Shown here piece after piece: positions 1 through 5,765 of a stretch of DNA of 8,057 nucleotides. Under the pieces are notes generated by a model that had not been told where the DNA came from, ran no database searches, and saw only the letters and a list, made by a program, of their open reading frames with translations. The stretch is from the NCBI GenBank assembly GCA_034435315.1, contig DAOTYB010000259.1:1-8057 (forward strand), read 5' to 3'. Both the position numbers and the translations under genes were made by a program. Position 1 is the stretch's first letter. Every line of letters begins with the position of its first letter. The stretch is from VGOB01 sp034435315 (GTDB lineage Bacteria > Chloroflexota > Anaerolineae > UBA4142).

Positions 1-7
1 CGCGTTC

Positions 8-88
8 TGTCATTTGGAGGAGCGTATTTTGCGACGAGAAATCTCGTAAATCGAAGTTGGGAGATTTCTCGCTCCGCTCGAAATGACA
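8..88. repeat. Dispersed inverted-repeat element (imperfect palindrome)
   Basis: The outer ends TGTCATTT (8-15) and AAATGACA (81-88) are exact reverse complements. An inner pair, GAGAAATCTC (36-45) and GAGATTTCTC (61-70), is also exact. The left arm is longer than the right between these pairs, so the whole is an imperfect hairpin. There is no open reading frame in it, so it looks like a small non-autonomous repeat of the REP/MITE type. From general experience, sequences of this TGTCATTTCGAG...GAGAAATCTC kind are dispersed in many environmental bacterial genomes; copy number here cannot be seen from one window. Confidence 0.6.
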
Positions 89-133
89 AGGTGGCAGGAC
101 TTTGACAAAGCCCTACCCAACCTCACAGTGCAA

Positions 134-148
134 TTGACAGTCTGTCAA
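134..148. promoter_or_regulatory. Perfect palindrome over the -35 box, candidate operator
   Basis: TTGACAG-T-CTGTCAA is a perfect 7-1-7 inverted repeat. It covers the whole -35 hexamer and the first part of the spacer, where a dimeric repressor would block RNA polymerase. The regulator is unknown and no regulator gene lies in the window. Chance occurrence is possible but a 7-bp perfect arm exactly on a -35 box is notable. Confidence 0.4.
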
Positions 149-162
149 AATTATGATAGCAT
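134..162 (+). promoter_or_regulatory. Sigma-70-type promoter for the Roadblock gene
   Basis: A perfect -35 hexamer TTGACA (134-139) is followed after 17 bp by TAGCAT (157-162), a 4/6 match to the -10 consensus. A TG at 154-155 one base upstream gives an extended -10. Transcription would start near 169, leaving a leader of about 35 nt before the ATG at 205. It is the only convincing promoter ahead of the Roadblock gene, and pyrG has no visible promoter of its own, so it may drive both. Confidence 0.6.
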
Positions 163-204
163 AGCATTTGTGAAACCACTTTGGTCGCCATAAGGAGACT
201 CCCT

Positions 205-579
205 ATGGATCAAAAATCCCGTTCGGAACGCCTGGTTGCGCGCCTGCGTGATTTTCGTGCTTCGATTCCTGATGTAGAAGCGTCTGCTGTGGTCAGTGCA
301 GATGGGTTGATTGTCGCCTCCGACTTGCCGGCGGGAGTGGAGGAAGACCGCGTCTCGGCAATGTCTGCTGCTATGCTTTCACTTGGTGATCGCATTGCGA
401 ATGAATTGCGGCGTGGAGTGTTGGATCAAGTGTACATTCGTGGTGAGAATGGCTACGTTGTCTTGATGGCAGCGGGAGAAGAAGCCGTGCTCACAGTGCT
501 CGCACGCAAAGAAGCCAAACTGGGTATGATTCTGTACGATATGCGGCGAGCGGCCGCCGATATTGCGGCGATGATTTAA
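205..579 (+). CDS. Roadblock/LC7 domain protein (MglB-like)
   Basis: A 124-residue protein, the usual size of a stand-alone bacterial Roadblock/LC7 domain. The family pattern is visible: a first strand with V-x-A-S-A-V-V-S-A-D-G-L-I-V-A-S at 24-39, a central helix with S-A-M-S-A-A-M-L-S-L-G at 51-61, strands around 74-100, and a final helix K-L-G-M-I-L-Y-D-M-R-R at 105-115. Such proteins form dimers and commonly act as partners or GTPase-activating proteins of small Ras-like GTPases (MglA/MglB type) in polarity, motility or signalling. No GTPase gene is in the window, so the partner is unknown. ATG 205 is preferred over an in-frame TTG at 181 because AGGAG (193-197) sits 7 bp upstream of it. 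It precedes pyrG, separated by a terminator-like hairpin. The family call is firm; the cellular role is not. Confidence 0.9.
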   Translation: MDQKSRSERLVARLRDFRASIPDVEASAVVSADGLIVASDLPAGVEEDRVSAMSAAMLSLGDRIANELRRGVLDQVYIRGENGYVVLMAAGEEAVLTVLARKEAKLGMILYDMRRAAADIAAMI

Positions 580-613
580 CATTTCCACGCGTGAGAACAT
601 TCAGCAGGTTGTT

Positions 614-646
614 AAACACGGAGCGCGTTCACGCCCCGTGTTTTTT
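614..646 (+). terminator. Intrinsic terminator / possible attenuator ahead of pyrG
   Basis: ACACGG (616-621) pairs with CCGTGT (636-641), extended by outer A-T pairs and, beyond one mismatch, by an inner GCG/CGC pair; a run of six T follows at 641-646. This is a good Rho-independent terminator. It ends 22 bp before the pyrG start codon, leaving no room for a separate promoter, so pyrG must be reached by read-through or antitermination unless a promoter lies inside the Roadblock gene. A second perfect 7-bp inverted repeat, TTTAACA (575-581) and TGTTAAA (610-616), shares bases 614-616 with the foot of the terminator. GCGTGA (589-594) can also pair with TCACGC (629-634), inside the terminator loop and stem. 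These alternatives fit an attenuator, but the switch itself is inferred. Confidence 0.7.
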
Positions 647-668
647 GTTATGACCTCGGAGAGGGGCT

Positions 669-2270
669 GTGCCAAAGTTTATTTTTTGTACGGGTGGAGT
701 CGTTTCCTCCGTCGGTAAAGGTGTGACCGTCGCCTCGATTGGACGTATCCTCAAAGCGCGCGGCATACGGGTTTCGATTCAAAAACTCGATCCGTACATC
801 AACGTGGACCCCGGTACAATGTCTCCGTATCAACACGGCGAAGTGTTCGTGACCGAGGATGGCGCCGAGACCGATCTGGACCTGGGGCATTACGAACGCT
901 TTATTGATGAAAATCTCACGCGCGCCTCGAACGTGACGACCGGGCAGGTGTACGCCGAGGTGATTGCCAAAGAGCGGCGCGGCGACTTTTTAGGCGGCAC
1001 CGTTCAAGTGGTACCGCACATCACCAACGAAATCAAGCGGCGCATCGGACTGGCAGCACGCGCAAGCCACGCCGAAGTACTCATTGTCGAAGTGGGAGGA
1101 ACGGTGGGAGACATTGAGGGCCTGCCGTTCCTCGAAGCGATTCGTCAGATGCGCAAGGATGTGGGACGGGAGAATGTGCTCTACATTCACGTCACCTTGC
1201 TACCGCACATCGGTTCGACCGGTGAATTGAAGACAAAACCTACTCAGCATAGCGTCAAAGAATTGCGCGCGATTGGTATCCAGCCGGATGTGATTGTTTG
1301 TCGTTCGGATTATCCGATTGATGGAGGAGTGCGCGACAAGATTGCACTTTTTACCGATGTTGAAAAACGCGCGGTGGTGCCACTCGTCACCGCGACGAGT
1401 ATCTATCAAGTGCCGTTGATTCTGGAAGATTTTGGCCTGGGGCATCTGGTCGTGGAACGCCTGGGTTTGCCGGCACAAGAACCCGATCTTTCGGCATGGC
1501 ACGATCTGGTGGCGTGTCTGCAATCGCCGCAAGCCCGCGTGCGTATTGCGATTGTGGGCAAATACGTCGAGTTGCCCGATGCTTATATCAGCGTACGCGA
1601 AGCCTTGTGTCACGCCGGATTGTATCATCGACGCGCCGTGGATATCGACTGGATCTTGTCCGAAGATCTGGAGCGCAATAAAGGGTGGGAGCGGCTCGCG
1701 CGCGCCGATGGAATTCTGGTGCCTGGAGGATTCGGAGAACGCGGCATCGAGGGGATGATTCTGGCCGCGCGCTATGCGCGCACGCAACGCGTGCCGTATC
1801 TGGGCTTGTGTCTGGGGATGCAGGTGATGTGTATCGAACTGGCGCGCGCGACGCTGCAAAGTGACGAACCCAACTCGACCGAGTTCAATCCCTCCACACG
1901 TTATCCGGTGATTGACTTGATGCCGGATCAGCGGGGCATTTCGGACCTGGGCGGTACGATGCGCCTGGGGTGCTATCCGTGCCAACTGGTGCCGAACACG
2001 CGCGCGGCACGCGCGTATGGCGTGGATGTGGTGTACGAGCGGCATCGGCATCGTTTTGAATTCAACAATGCCTTTCGCGATCTGCTGGCACAAGCCGGGA
2101 TGATCTATAGCGGCGTGTCGCCCAATGGTCTGCTTGTCGAAATCGCGGAACTGGATGAGCATCCCTTTATGCTCGGTTCGCAATTTCATCCCGAATTCAA
2201 ATCGCGTCCCGAGCGCCCCCATCCCTTGTTCCGCGAATTTATCGCCGCAGCGATACAACGTACAGCGTAG
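669..2270 (+). CDS. pyrG: CTP synthase (glutamine hydrolysing)
   Basis: Makes CTP from UTP, ATP and glutamine-derived ammonia, the last step of de novo pyrimidine nucleotide synthesis, in the cytosol as a tetramer. At 533 residues it has the normal family length. The N-terminal amidoligase domain (about 2-266) holds the ATP-binding segment with G-G-V-V-S-S-V-G-K-G (9-18), K-L-D-P-Y-I-N-V-D-P-G-T-M (39-51), the E-V-G-G-T-V-G-D-I-E stretch (141-150) and the UTP-site K-T-K-P-T-Q-H-S-V (188-196). The C-terminal class I glutaminase domain (about 290-530) has P-G-G-F-G-E-R-G (352-359), the nucleophile Cys381 in G-L-C-L-G-M-Q, and His507 and Glu509 in Q-F-H-P-E-F, so the triad is complete. The start is GTG 669, with the purine-rich GGAGAGGGG (658-666) just upstream. 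It follows a terminator-like hairpin, which suggests attenuation control. Downstream lies a repeat-rich gap rather than an operon partner. Confidence 0.98.
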   Translation: MPKFIFCTGGVVSSVGKGVTVASIGRILKARGIRVSIQKLDPYINVDPGTMSPYQHGEVFVTEDGAETDLDLGHYERFIDENLTRASNVTTGQVYAEVIAKERRGDFLGGTVQVVPHITNEIKRRIGLAARASHAEVLIVEVGGTVGDIEGLPFLEAIRQMRKDVGRENVLYIHVTLLPHIGSTGELKTKPTQHSVKELRAIGIQPDVIVCRSDYPIDGGVRDKIALFTDVEKRAVVPLVTATSIYQVPLILEDFGLGHLVVERLGLPAQEPDLSAWHDLVACLQSPQARVRIAIVGKYVELPDAYISVREALCHAGLYHRRAVDIDWILSEDLERNKGWERLARADGILVPGGFGERGIEGMILAARYARTQRVPYLGLCLGMQVMCIELARATLQSDEPNSTEFNPSTRYPVIDLMPDQRGISDLGGTMRLGCYPCQLVPNTRAARAYGVDVVYERHRHRFEFNNAFRDLLAQAGMIYSGVSPNGLLVEIAELDEHPFMLGSQFHPEFKSRPERPHPLFREFIAAAIQRTA

Positions 2271-2329
2271 GTTTTTTTCTCTGTAATTACTCAGCCATGC
2301 CATCCATCGTGACAAGCCCCACCCCCTTG

Positions 2330-2366
2330 CCCCCTCTCCACGCCGCTCTGCGGCGTGGGGAGGGGG
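2330..2366. repeat. GC-rich palindrome 1
   Basis: Two 17-base arms (2330-2346 and 2350-2366) around the 3-base loop TCT pair throughout with a single G-T wobble. The left flank, CCACCCCCTTGCCCC, recurs before palindrome 3 at 2421-2436, so the two appear to be copies of one dispersed element with diverged loops. There is no following T tract. Confidence 0.7.
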
Positions 2367-2381
2367 AATCAGTTAAGGGAA

Positions 2382-2422
2382 GGTGGTGAGGGCGGGCGGC
2401 TTCGCCGCCCGCCCTCACCACC
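2382..2422. repeat. GC-rich palindrome 2, perfect 19-bp stem
   Basis: Bases 2382-2400 are the exact reverse complement of 2404-2422, around a TTC loop. The stem is almost entirely G-C with GGTGGTGAGG at its foot. It sits directly between two related palindromes, as if inserted between or into them. Confidence 0.75.
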
Positions 2423-2423
2423 A

Positions 2424-2475
2424 CCCCCTTGCCCCCTTCTCTCCCCGCTTGGCGGGGAGAGAAGGGGGTAGGGGG
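2424..2475. repeat. GC-rich palindrome 3
   Basis: The core arms 2432-2448 and 2452-2468 are exact 17-base complements around a TTG loop. Outer CCCCC (2424-2428) and GGGGG (2471-2475) extend the pairing. It shares its left flank with palindrome 1. Confidence 0.7.
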
Positions 2476-2484
2476 ATGAGTGGG

Positions 2485-2527
2485 GTTGTTCCCGTAGGGA
2501 CGAAAGATTTTTCACCCCTACAACAAC
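2485..2527. repeat. GTTGTT/GTAGGG inverted repeat
   Basis: GTTGTT (2485-2490) pairs with AACAAC (2522-2527) and GTAGGG (2494-2499) pairs with CCCTAC (2516-2521); CCC at 2491-2493 is a bulge. The inner GAAA/TTTC adds a short stem beyond two mismatches. It looks like a dispersed palindromic element unrelated to the three GC-rich ones beside it. Confidence 0.55.
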
Positions 2528-2548
2528 GCGAAATTCAGGGTCAGCCAT

Positions 2549-2580
2549 CGGCTTGCGCTAGCCGTCGGTTTCTAACCGAC
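2549..2580. repeat. Double small palindrome (CGGCT/AGCCG and GTCGGTT/AACCGAC)
   Basis: CGGCT (2549-2553) pairs with AGCCG (2560-2564). GTCGGTT (2564-2570) pairs exactly with AACCGAC (2574-2580) around TCT. The two small stems abut and share base 2564. The form is that of a dispersed repeat; copy number cannot be judged here. Confidence 0.45.
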
Positions 2581-2607
2581 AGCGCGCAATGTCCGGGGAG
2601 TAGTTAC

Positions 2608-2641
2608 TTTTCTCTGCGTATTTCTCCGTGATCTTCGTGGA
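2608..2641. repeat. CTCTGCG/CTCCGTG-type degenerate repeat
   Basis: The segment reads as two or three degenerate units of about 12 bp (TTTCTCTGCGTA, TTTCTCCGTGAT, then CTTCGTGGAC). Similar CTCTGTG...CTCCGTGG strings are common dispersed sequences in some environmental genomes, from general experience. It lies just upstream of the SpeD-like gene. Confidence 0.35.
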
Positions 2642-2665
2642 CAAACTTATTTTCAGGAGAGGCCT

Positions 2666-3037
2666 ATGTCACACACAGGAATCACTTTGTTGCTTGATTT
2701 GCACGAGTGCAAGTCGCCTGCGCTCGATAATCAAGTGCTCCTCGAACAGATTTTGATTGGCGCGTTGCAATTTGCTGGACTGGAAGTGGTCGAGCAAGTG
2801 GGGCATCGTTTTGGTGGTCAAGGGGTAGCGGTGATGTGCATCCTGCGCGAGGCACACGCGTGTCTGCGCGCGTTCCCCGCCACCGGTTTTGTGGGGGTCG
2901 AAGTGTCTGCGCTGGGCAAACCGGACGCGACGCGCGCAGTGCTAGAGATCGTACGGGGTTATCTCGCGCAAAAGTTGATTGCGCGTTCCGTTGATGCGCG
3001 TTTGCTCGAACGCGGCACGAATACTCTGACGTCTTGA
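2666..3037 (+). CDS. SpeD-family protein lacking catalytic residues (pseudoenzyme)
   Basis: A 123-residue protein with the length and fold signature of bacterial class 1B AdoMet decarboxylase (SpeD). The N-terminal strand L-L-L-D-L-H-E-C (8-15), L-D-N-x-x-L-L-E-Q (20-28), H-R-F-G-G-Q-G-V (47-54) and the G-F-V-G-V-E-V strand (74-80) line up without gaps against the Thermotoga maritima enzyme as I recall it. Active SpeD cleaves itself between Glu and Ser in an E-S-H motif, turning Ser63 into the pyruvoyl cofactor, with His68 and Cys83 assisting. Here the motif is E62-A63-H64, position 68 is Arg and position 83 is Leu. All three are lost, so self-processing and decarboxylation should be impossible. 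The frame is intact with a good AGGAG (2655-2659) 6 bp before the ATG, which argues for a kept protein rather than decay. A regulatory partner role or another ligand-binding role is possible; neither is shown. Confidence 0.8.
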   Translation: MSHTGITLLLDLHECKSPALDNQVLLEQILIGALQFAGLEVVEQVGHRFGGQGVAVMCILREAHACLRAFPATGFVGVEVSALGKPDATRAVLEIVRGYLAQKLIARSVDARLLERGTNTLTS

Positions 3038-3070
3038 CCTGAGCCTGTTGTCAGGGTGCGCATTGTTCAT

Positions 3071-3099
3071 TTGGCAATTTGGCGCATTTGATTTATAAT
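3071..3099 (+). promoter_or_regulatory. Strong sigma-70-type promoter for secD
   Basis: TTGGCA (3071-3076), 5/6 to the -35 consensus, is spaced exactly 17 bp from a perfect TATAAT (3094-3099). The start of transcription is expected near 3106, giving a short leader that contains AAGGAAG (3131-3137) just before the ATG at 3140. The -35 box lies inside an ATTTGGCA/ATTTGGCG repeat (3069-3084) that resembles the TTTGGCA arrays at 5798-5851. Confidence 0.75.
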
Positions 3100-3139
3100 T
3101 TGCCGCGTTTGCACACAGGTCACATAAAGAAAGGAAGCA

Positions 3140-4558
3140 ATGCGCGAGCGTAATTACATTTTTCTGATTGGTATCATCTTTCTTGCCCTGACGGCGGGAT
3201 GGCTTGCCTTCTCCGATACCGTCTTGCAAATTGGTCCATTCCGCAAAGAGATTCGTGTTCACGAGGGCTTGGATCTGAAAGGCGGCTTGCAGGTCGTTCT
3301 GGAAGCCGACTTGCCGCCGGATCAACCGATTTCGTCGGATGCGATCGAATCAGCGCGACAGATTATCGAGAATCGTATCAACGCGCTGGGTGTGGTGGAG
3401 CCACAAATTCAAATCCTGGGGAACAATCGCATTCTGGTTCAGTTACCGGGCTTGAATAATTCGGATGATGCGATTCGTACGTTCGGCAGTACGGGGCAGT
3501 TGGAATTCATTGACGCGGGAGATACACCGCTGGAAGTAGGAACGCTTGTCAAGACAACAGGGTTGTCCACCGTCGTTGTGCCGGGTACCGCGCTATCCAC
3601 ACCCACACCTATTCCCACGCCAACCATCACGACGACCGCTGAGGTGACACCCACCGAGCCGATCTCGCCGACGTATCGTACTGTGATGACCGGGCGAGAG
3701 TTGCGTAATGCTCAGGTGGCGTTTCAACAGACGACGAACCAGCCCTACATCGCGTTCGAGTTGACACCCGACGGGGCAAAGATTTTTGGCGACCACACCA
3801 CCAAGAACGTCAACAAGTATCTGGCGATTACGCTGGACAAGCGCGTCATCTCGTCGCCGCTCATCAAGAGTCCCATCACGGAAGGCAAAGGGATTATCGA
3901 GGGGCGGTTTACGCTGGATGAAGCCAAGAGTCTGGTGTTGCAGTTAAAGTATGGCGCGTTGCCGGTGCCGCTCAAGGTGATTGATTCGCGCGCGATCGGT
4001 CCCACCCTGGGGCGCGATTCGGTGAATCGGAGTATCACAGCGGGTACGGTCGGTTTGATTATCGTCGTCCTGTTTATGCTGTTGTACTATCGCCTGCCCG
4101 GCTTTCTGGCAGCGATCGCGCTGACGATTTACGCCCTCATCGTATTTTCCATCTACAAGTTTGGCATTCCAGGAATATTCGATTATGTGACCCTGACCTT
4201 GCCGGGCATTGCCGGGTTTGTGCTCTCGGTCGGAATGGCAGTGGATGCCAACATTCTGATTTTCGAACGAATGAAGGAAGAGTTGCGCGGTGGACGGCCG
4301 TTGTATCTGGCGATCGAGTACGGTTTCCAGCGCGCCTGGCCCTCGATTCGCGATTCGAACATTTCCACGTTGATCACCTGTGCGATTCTGTTGTGGTTCG
4401 GCGCGAGTTTTGGCGCGAGTATGGTGGCGGGCTTTGCTTTGACACTGGCGATCGGTGTTCTGGTCAGTTTGTTCACCGCGATCTTTGTGACGCGGACTTT
4501 TTTGCGTCTGGTGCTGGATATGAACGTCACCGAAAACTTGTGGTGGTTTGGAGTGTGA
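3140..4558 (+). CDS. secD: Protein translocase subunit SecD
   Basis: SecD, with SecF, uses the proton-motive force to help pull preproteins through SecYEG. At 472 residues it is SecD alone, not a SecDF fusion. TM1 (about 6-24) is followed by the hallmark G-L-D-L-K-G-G-L-Q-V-V-L-E-A (43-56), the large extracytoplasmic P1 domain, the L-T-P-D-G-A-K-I-F segment (208-216), and L-K-Y-G-A-L-P-V-P-L-K (269-279) before TM2. TM2-TM6 span about 299-452 and include the RND-type motif G-M-A-V-D-A-N-I-L-I-F-E-R (365-377) with the proton-pathway Asp369. A Thr/Pro-rich linker (about 149-178) interrupts P1. Start ATG 3140 has AAGGAAG (3131-3137) upstream. It has its own promoter and a strong terminator directly after the stop. 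Unusually, no secF follows; the next gene is a glycosyltransferase. Confidence 0.96.
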   Translation: MRERNYIFLIGIIFLALTAGWLAFSDTVLQIGPFRKEIRVHEGLDLKGGLQVVLEADLPPDQPISSDAIESARQIIENRINALGVVEPQIQILGNNRILVQLPGLNNSDDAIRTFGSTGQLEFIDAGDTPLEVGTLVKTTGLSTVVVPGTALSTPTPIPTPTITTTAEVTPTEPISPTYRTVMTGRELRNAQVAFQQTTNQPYIAFELTPDGAKIFGDHTTKNVNKYLAITLDKRVISSPLIKSPITEGKGIIEGRFTLDEAKSLVLQLKYGALPVPLKVIDSRAIGPTLGRDSVNRSITAGTVGLIIVVLFMLLYYRLPGFLAAIALTIYALIVFSIYKFGIPGIFDYVTLTLPGIAGFVLSVGMAVDANILIFERMKEELRGGRPLYLAIEYGFQRAWPSIRDSNISTLITCAILLWFGASFGASMVAGFALTLAIGVLVSLFTAIFVTRTFLRLVLDMNVTENLWWFGV

Positions 4559-4570
4559 CAGGATAAACCG

Positions 4571-4601
4571 AAACCGAAGGGCAGACGCTCTTCGGTTTTT
4601 T
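4571..4601 (+). terminator. Strong Rho-independent terminator after secD
   Basis: A 12-bp stem pairs 4571-4582 with 4587-4598, including one G-T wobble, around an AGAC loop, and leads into six T (4596-4601). It ends the secD transcript 13 bp past the stop codon. It also lies only 12 bp before the ATG of the next gene, leaving no room for a separate promoter between them. Confidence 0.9.
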
Positions 4602-4613
4602 GGTTCACTCGCT

Positions 4614-5765
4614 ATGCACCTCGCGATTGATCTTTCTCCCGTTGTGCACCGCAAAGCTGGCCTGGGTCGCTATGCGCGCCTCTTGACCGAGCATCTGGTT
4701 ACACAAGACAGGACGAACACCTACATCGCCTTTACGCACGGCGCGTTCGCGGACGATGCGCTTTCGCCCGCGCTGCGCGCGCTGCCGCGCGCGAATGTTC
4801 CGCTCGATGTGCGCCCGTGGCGGATGCTGGTGTGGCTGGCGCACGTTTTGCGCGTACCGCTGGATCGCGCCTTGCCGCGCGTGGATATTTTTCACGCGAC
4901 CGAGCATCTCTTGCCGCCGCTGAAAAACGTGCGCACGGTGTTCACTCTGCACGATTTGATTTTTCAATTCTTTCCCGCATATCACTTGCCGCTCAACCGC
5001 TGGTTCTTGCGAAACGCGATGCCGCATTTCTTGCGCCGCGCCGATGCGATCATCGCGGTTTCGGAATGTACCAAGCGCGATGCGATCCGCTTGTACAACA
5101 TCCCGCCGGAAAAAATCACGGTGATTTACGAAGCCGCTGACCCCGCGCTGCATCCCGAAACCGATGCGAATCGAATCGCGCAGGTGCGCGCGCGATACGC
5201 GCACAATCAACCCTTTTTGCTCTTTGTCGGTGTCATCGAGCCGCGCAAGAACATCATCGCGCTGGTGGACGCGCTGCGCGTGCTGCGCGCGCGCGGCTAT
5301 CCGCAACGTTTGCTCATCGCGGGGCGCAAGGGTTGGCTCTACCAACCGACGTTCGATCACGTCAAGCGCGCGGGAATGGAAGATGCGGTGACATTCCTCG
5401 ATTTCGTGCCCGATGACGATTTGCGCGCGCTGTTTGCGGCGTGCGACGCGTTCGTGTTTCCGTCGCTCTACGAAGGGTTTGGCTTGCCGCCGCTCGAGGC
5501 GATGGCAGCGGGCGCGCCGGTCGTTTGCGCGAACACCGCTTCGCTGCCCGAAGTGGTGGGCGATGCCGCGCTCCTCGTCAACCCGCGTGATGTGGGCGAA
5601 CTCGCGAACGCCATCGAGCGCGTCATCACTGACCGCGCCTTGCGCGACGAACTGCGCGCACGTGGTTTTGCCCAAGCCGCGCGATTTTCGTGGGAACGCG
5701 CCGCGCGCGAGACGCTGGCGGTGTACGCACAGGTGGCAGGAGGCGGGAGGCAAGTTGGAGATTAG
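4614..5765 (+). CDS. GT4-family glycosyltransferase (intact)
   Basis: A 383-residue GT-B fold retaining glycosyltransferase of family GT4 (glycosyl transferases group 1), cytosolic or membrane-associated, moving a sugar from a nucleotide-sugar to a glycan or lipid acceptor. The N-terminal acceptor domain has the glycine loop A-G-L-G-R-Y-A (15-21), F-H-A-T-E-H (93-98) and T-L-H-D-L-I-F (111-117). The C-terminal donor domain begins near 200 with F-V-G-V-I-E-P-R-K-N (204-213). It ends with the E-x7-E motif, Glu287 and Glu295, in S-L-Y-E-G-F-G-L-P-P-L-E-A-M. Sugar and acceptor cannot be read from sequence. The start at ATG 4614 fits the M-H-L-A-I-D-L-S-P N-terminus typical of the family; no clear Shine-Dalgarno is seen. 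The last ten or so residues and the TAG stop are encoded by a heptamer array, so the native C-terminus has been overwritten. Confidence 0.92.
   Translation: MHLAIDLSPVVHRKAGLGRYARLLTEHLVTQDRTNTYIAFTHGAFADDALSPALRALPRANVPLDVRPWRMLVWLAHVLRVPLDRALPRVDIFHATEHLLPPLKNVRTVFTLHDLIFQFFPAYHLPLNRWFLRNAMPHFLRRADAIIAVSECTKRDAIRLYNIPPEKITVIYEAADPALHPETDANRIAQVRARYAHNQPFLLFVGVIEPRKNIIALVDALRVLRARGYPQRLLIAGRKGWLYQPTFDHVKRAGMEDAVTFLDFVPDDDLRALFAACDAFVFPSLYEGFGLPPLEAMAAGAPVVCANTASLPEVVGDAALLVNPRDVGELANAIERVITDRALRDELRARGFAQAARFSWERAARETLAVYAQVAGGGRQVGD

Larger units (their letters stand above)
2271..2665. other. 395-bp repeat-rich intergenic region, no gene
   Basis: No credible coding sequence is seen. The stretch is a mosaic of palindromes and dispersed-repeat-like segments: three very GC-rich hairpins (2330-2475), a GTTGTT/GTAGGG palindrome (2485-2527), a GTCGGTT palindrome (2549-2580) and a CTCTGCG/CTCCGTG-type segment (2608-2641). 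A T7 run at 2272-2278 follows the pyrG stop but has no stem before it. A ribosome binding site, AGGAG (2655-2659), belongs to the next gene. The hairpins may stabilise the pyrG mRNA 3' end or stop transcription, though none is followed by a T tract. Confidence 0.7.

Noticed and set aside
102..107. A second TTGACA upstream of the Roadblock gene
   Set aside because: No -10-like hexamer occurs 16-18 bp downstream of it.
152..157. TATGAT as the -10 box of the first promoter
   Set aside because: It is only 12 bp from TTGACA, too short; TAGCAT at 157-162 gives the correct 17-bp spacing.
2272..2278. T7 run after the pyrG stop considered as an intrinsic terminator
   Set aside because: No stable stem can be formed in the bases just before it.
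2350..2475. G-quadruplex potential of the G-runs
   Set aside because: The G-runs are matched by equally long C-runs on the same strand that form near-perfect hairpins, which should dominate.
2383..2631. Possible small ORF of 82 codons in the pyrG-SpeD gap
   Set aside because: It is built entirely from the GC-rich palindromes and dispersed repeats, lacks a family signature, and has no credible ribosome binding site.
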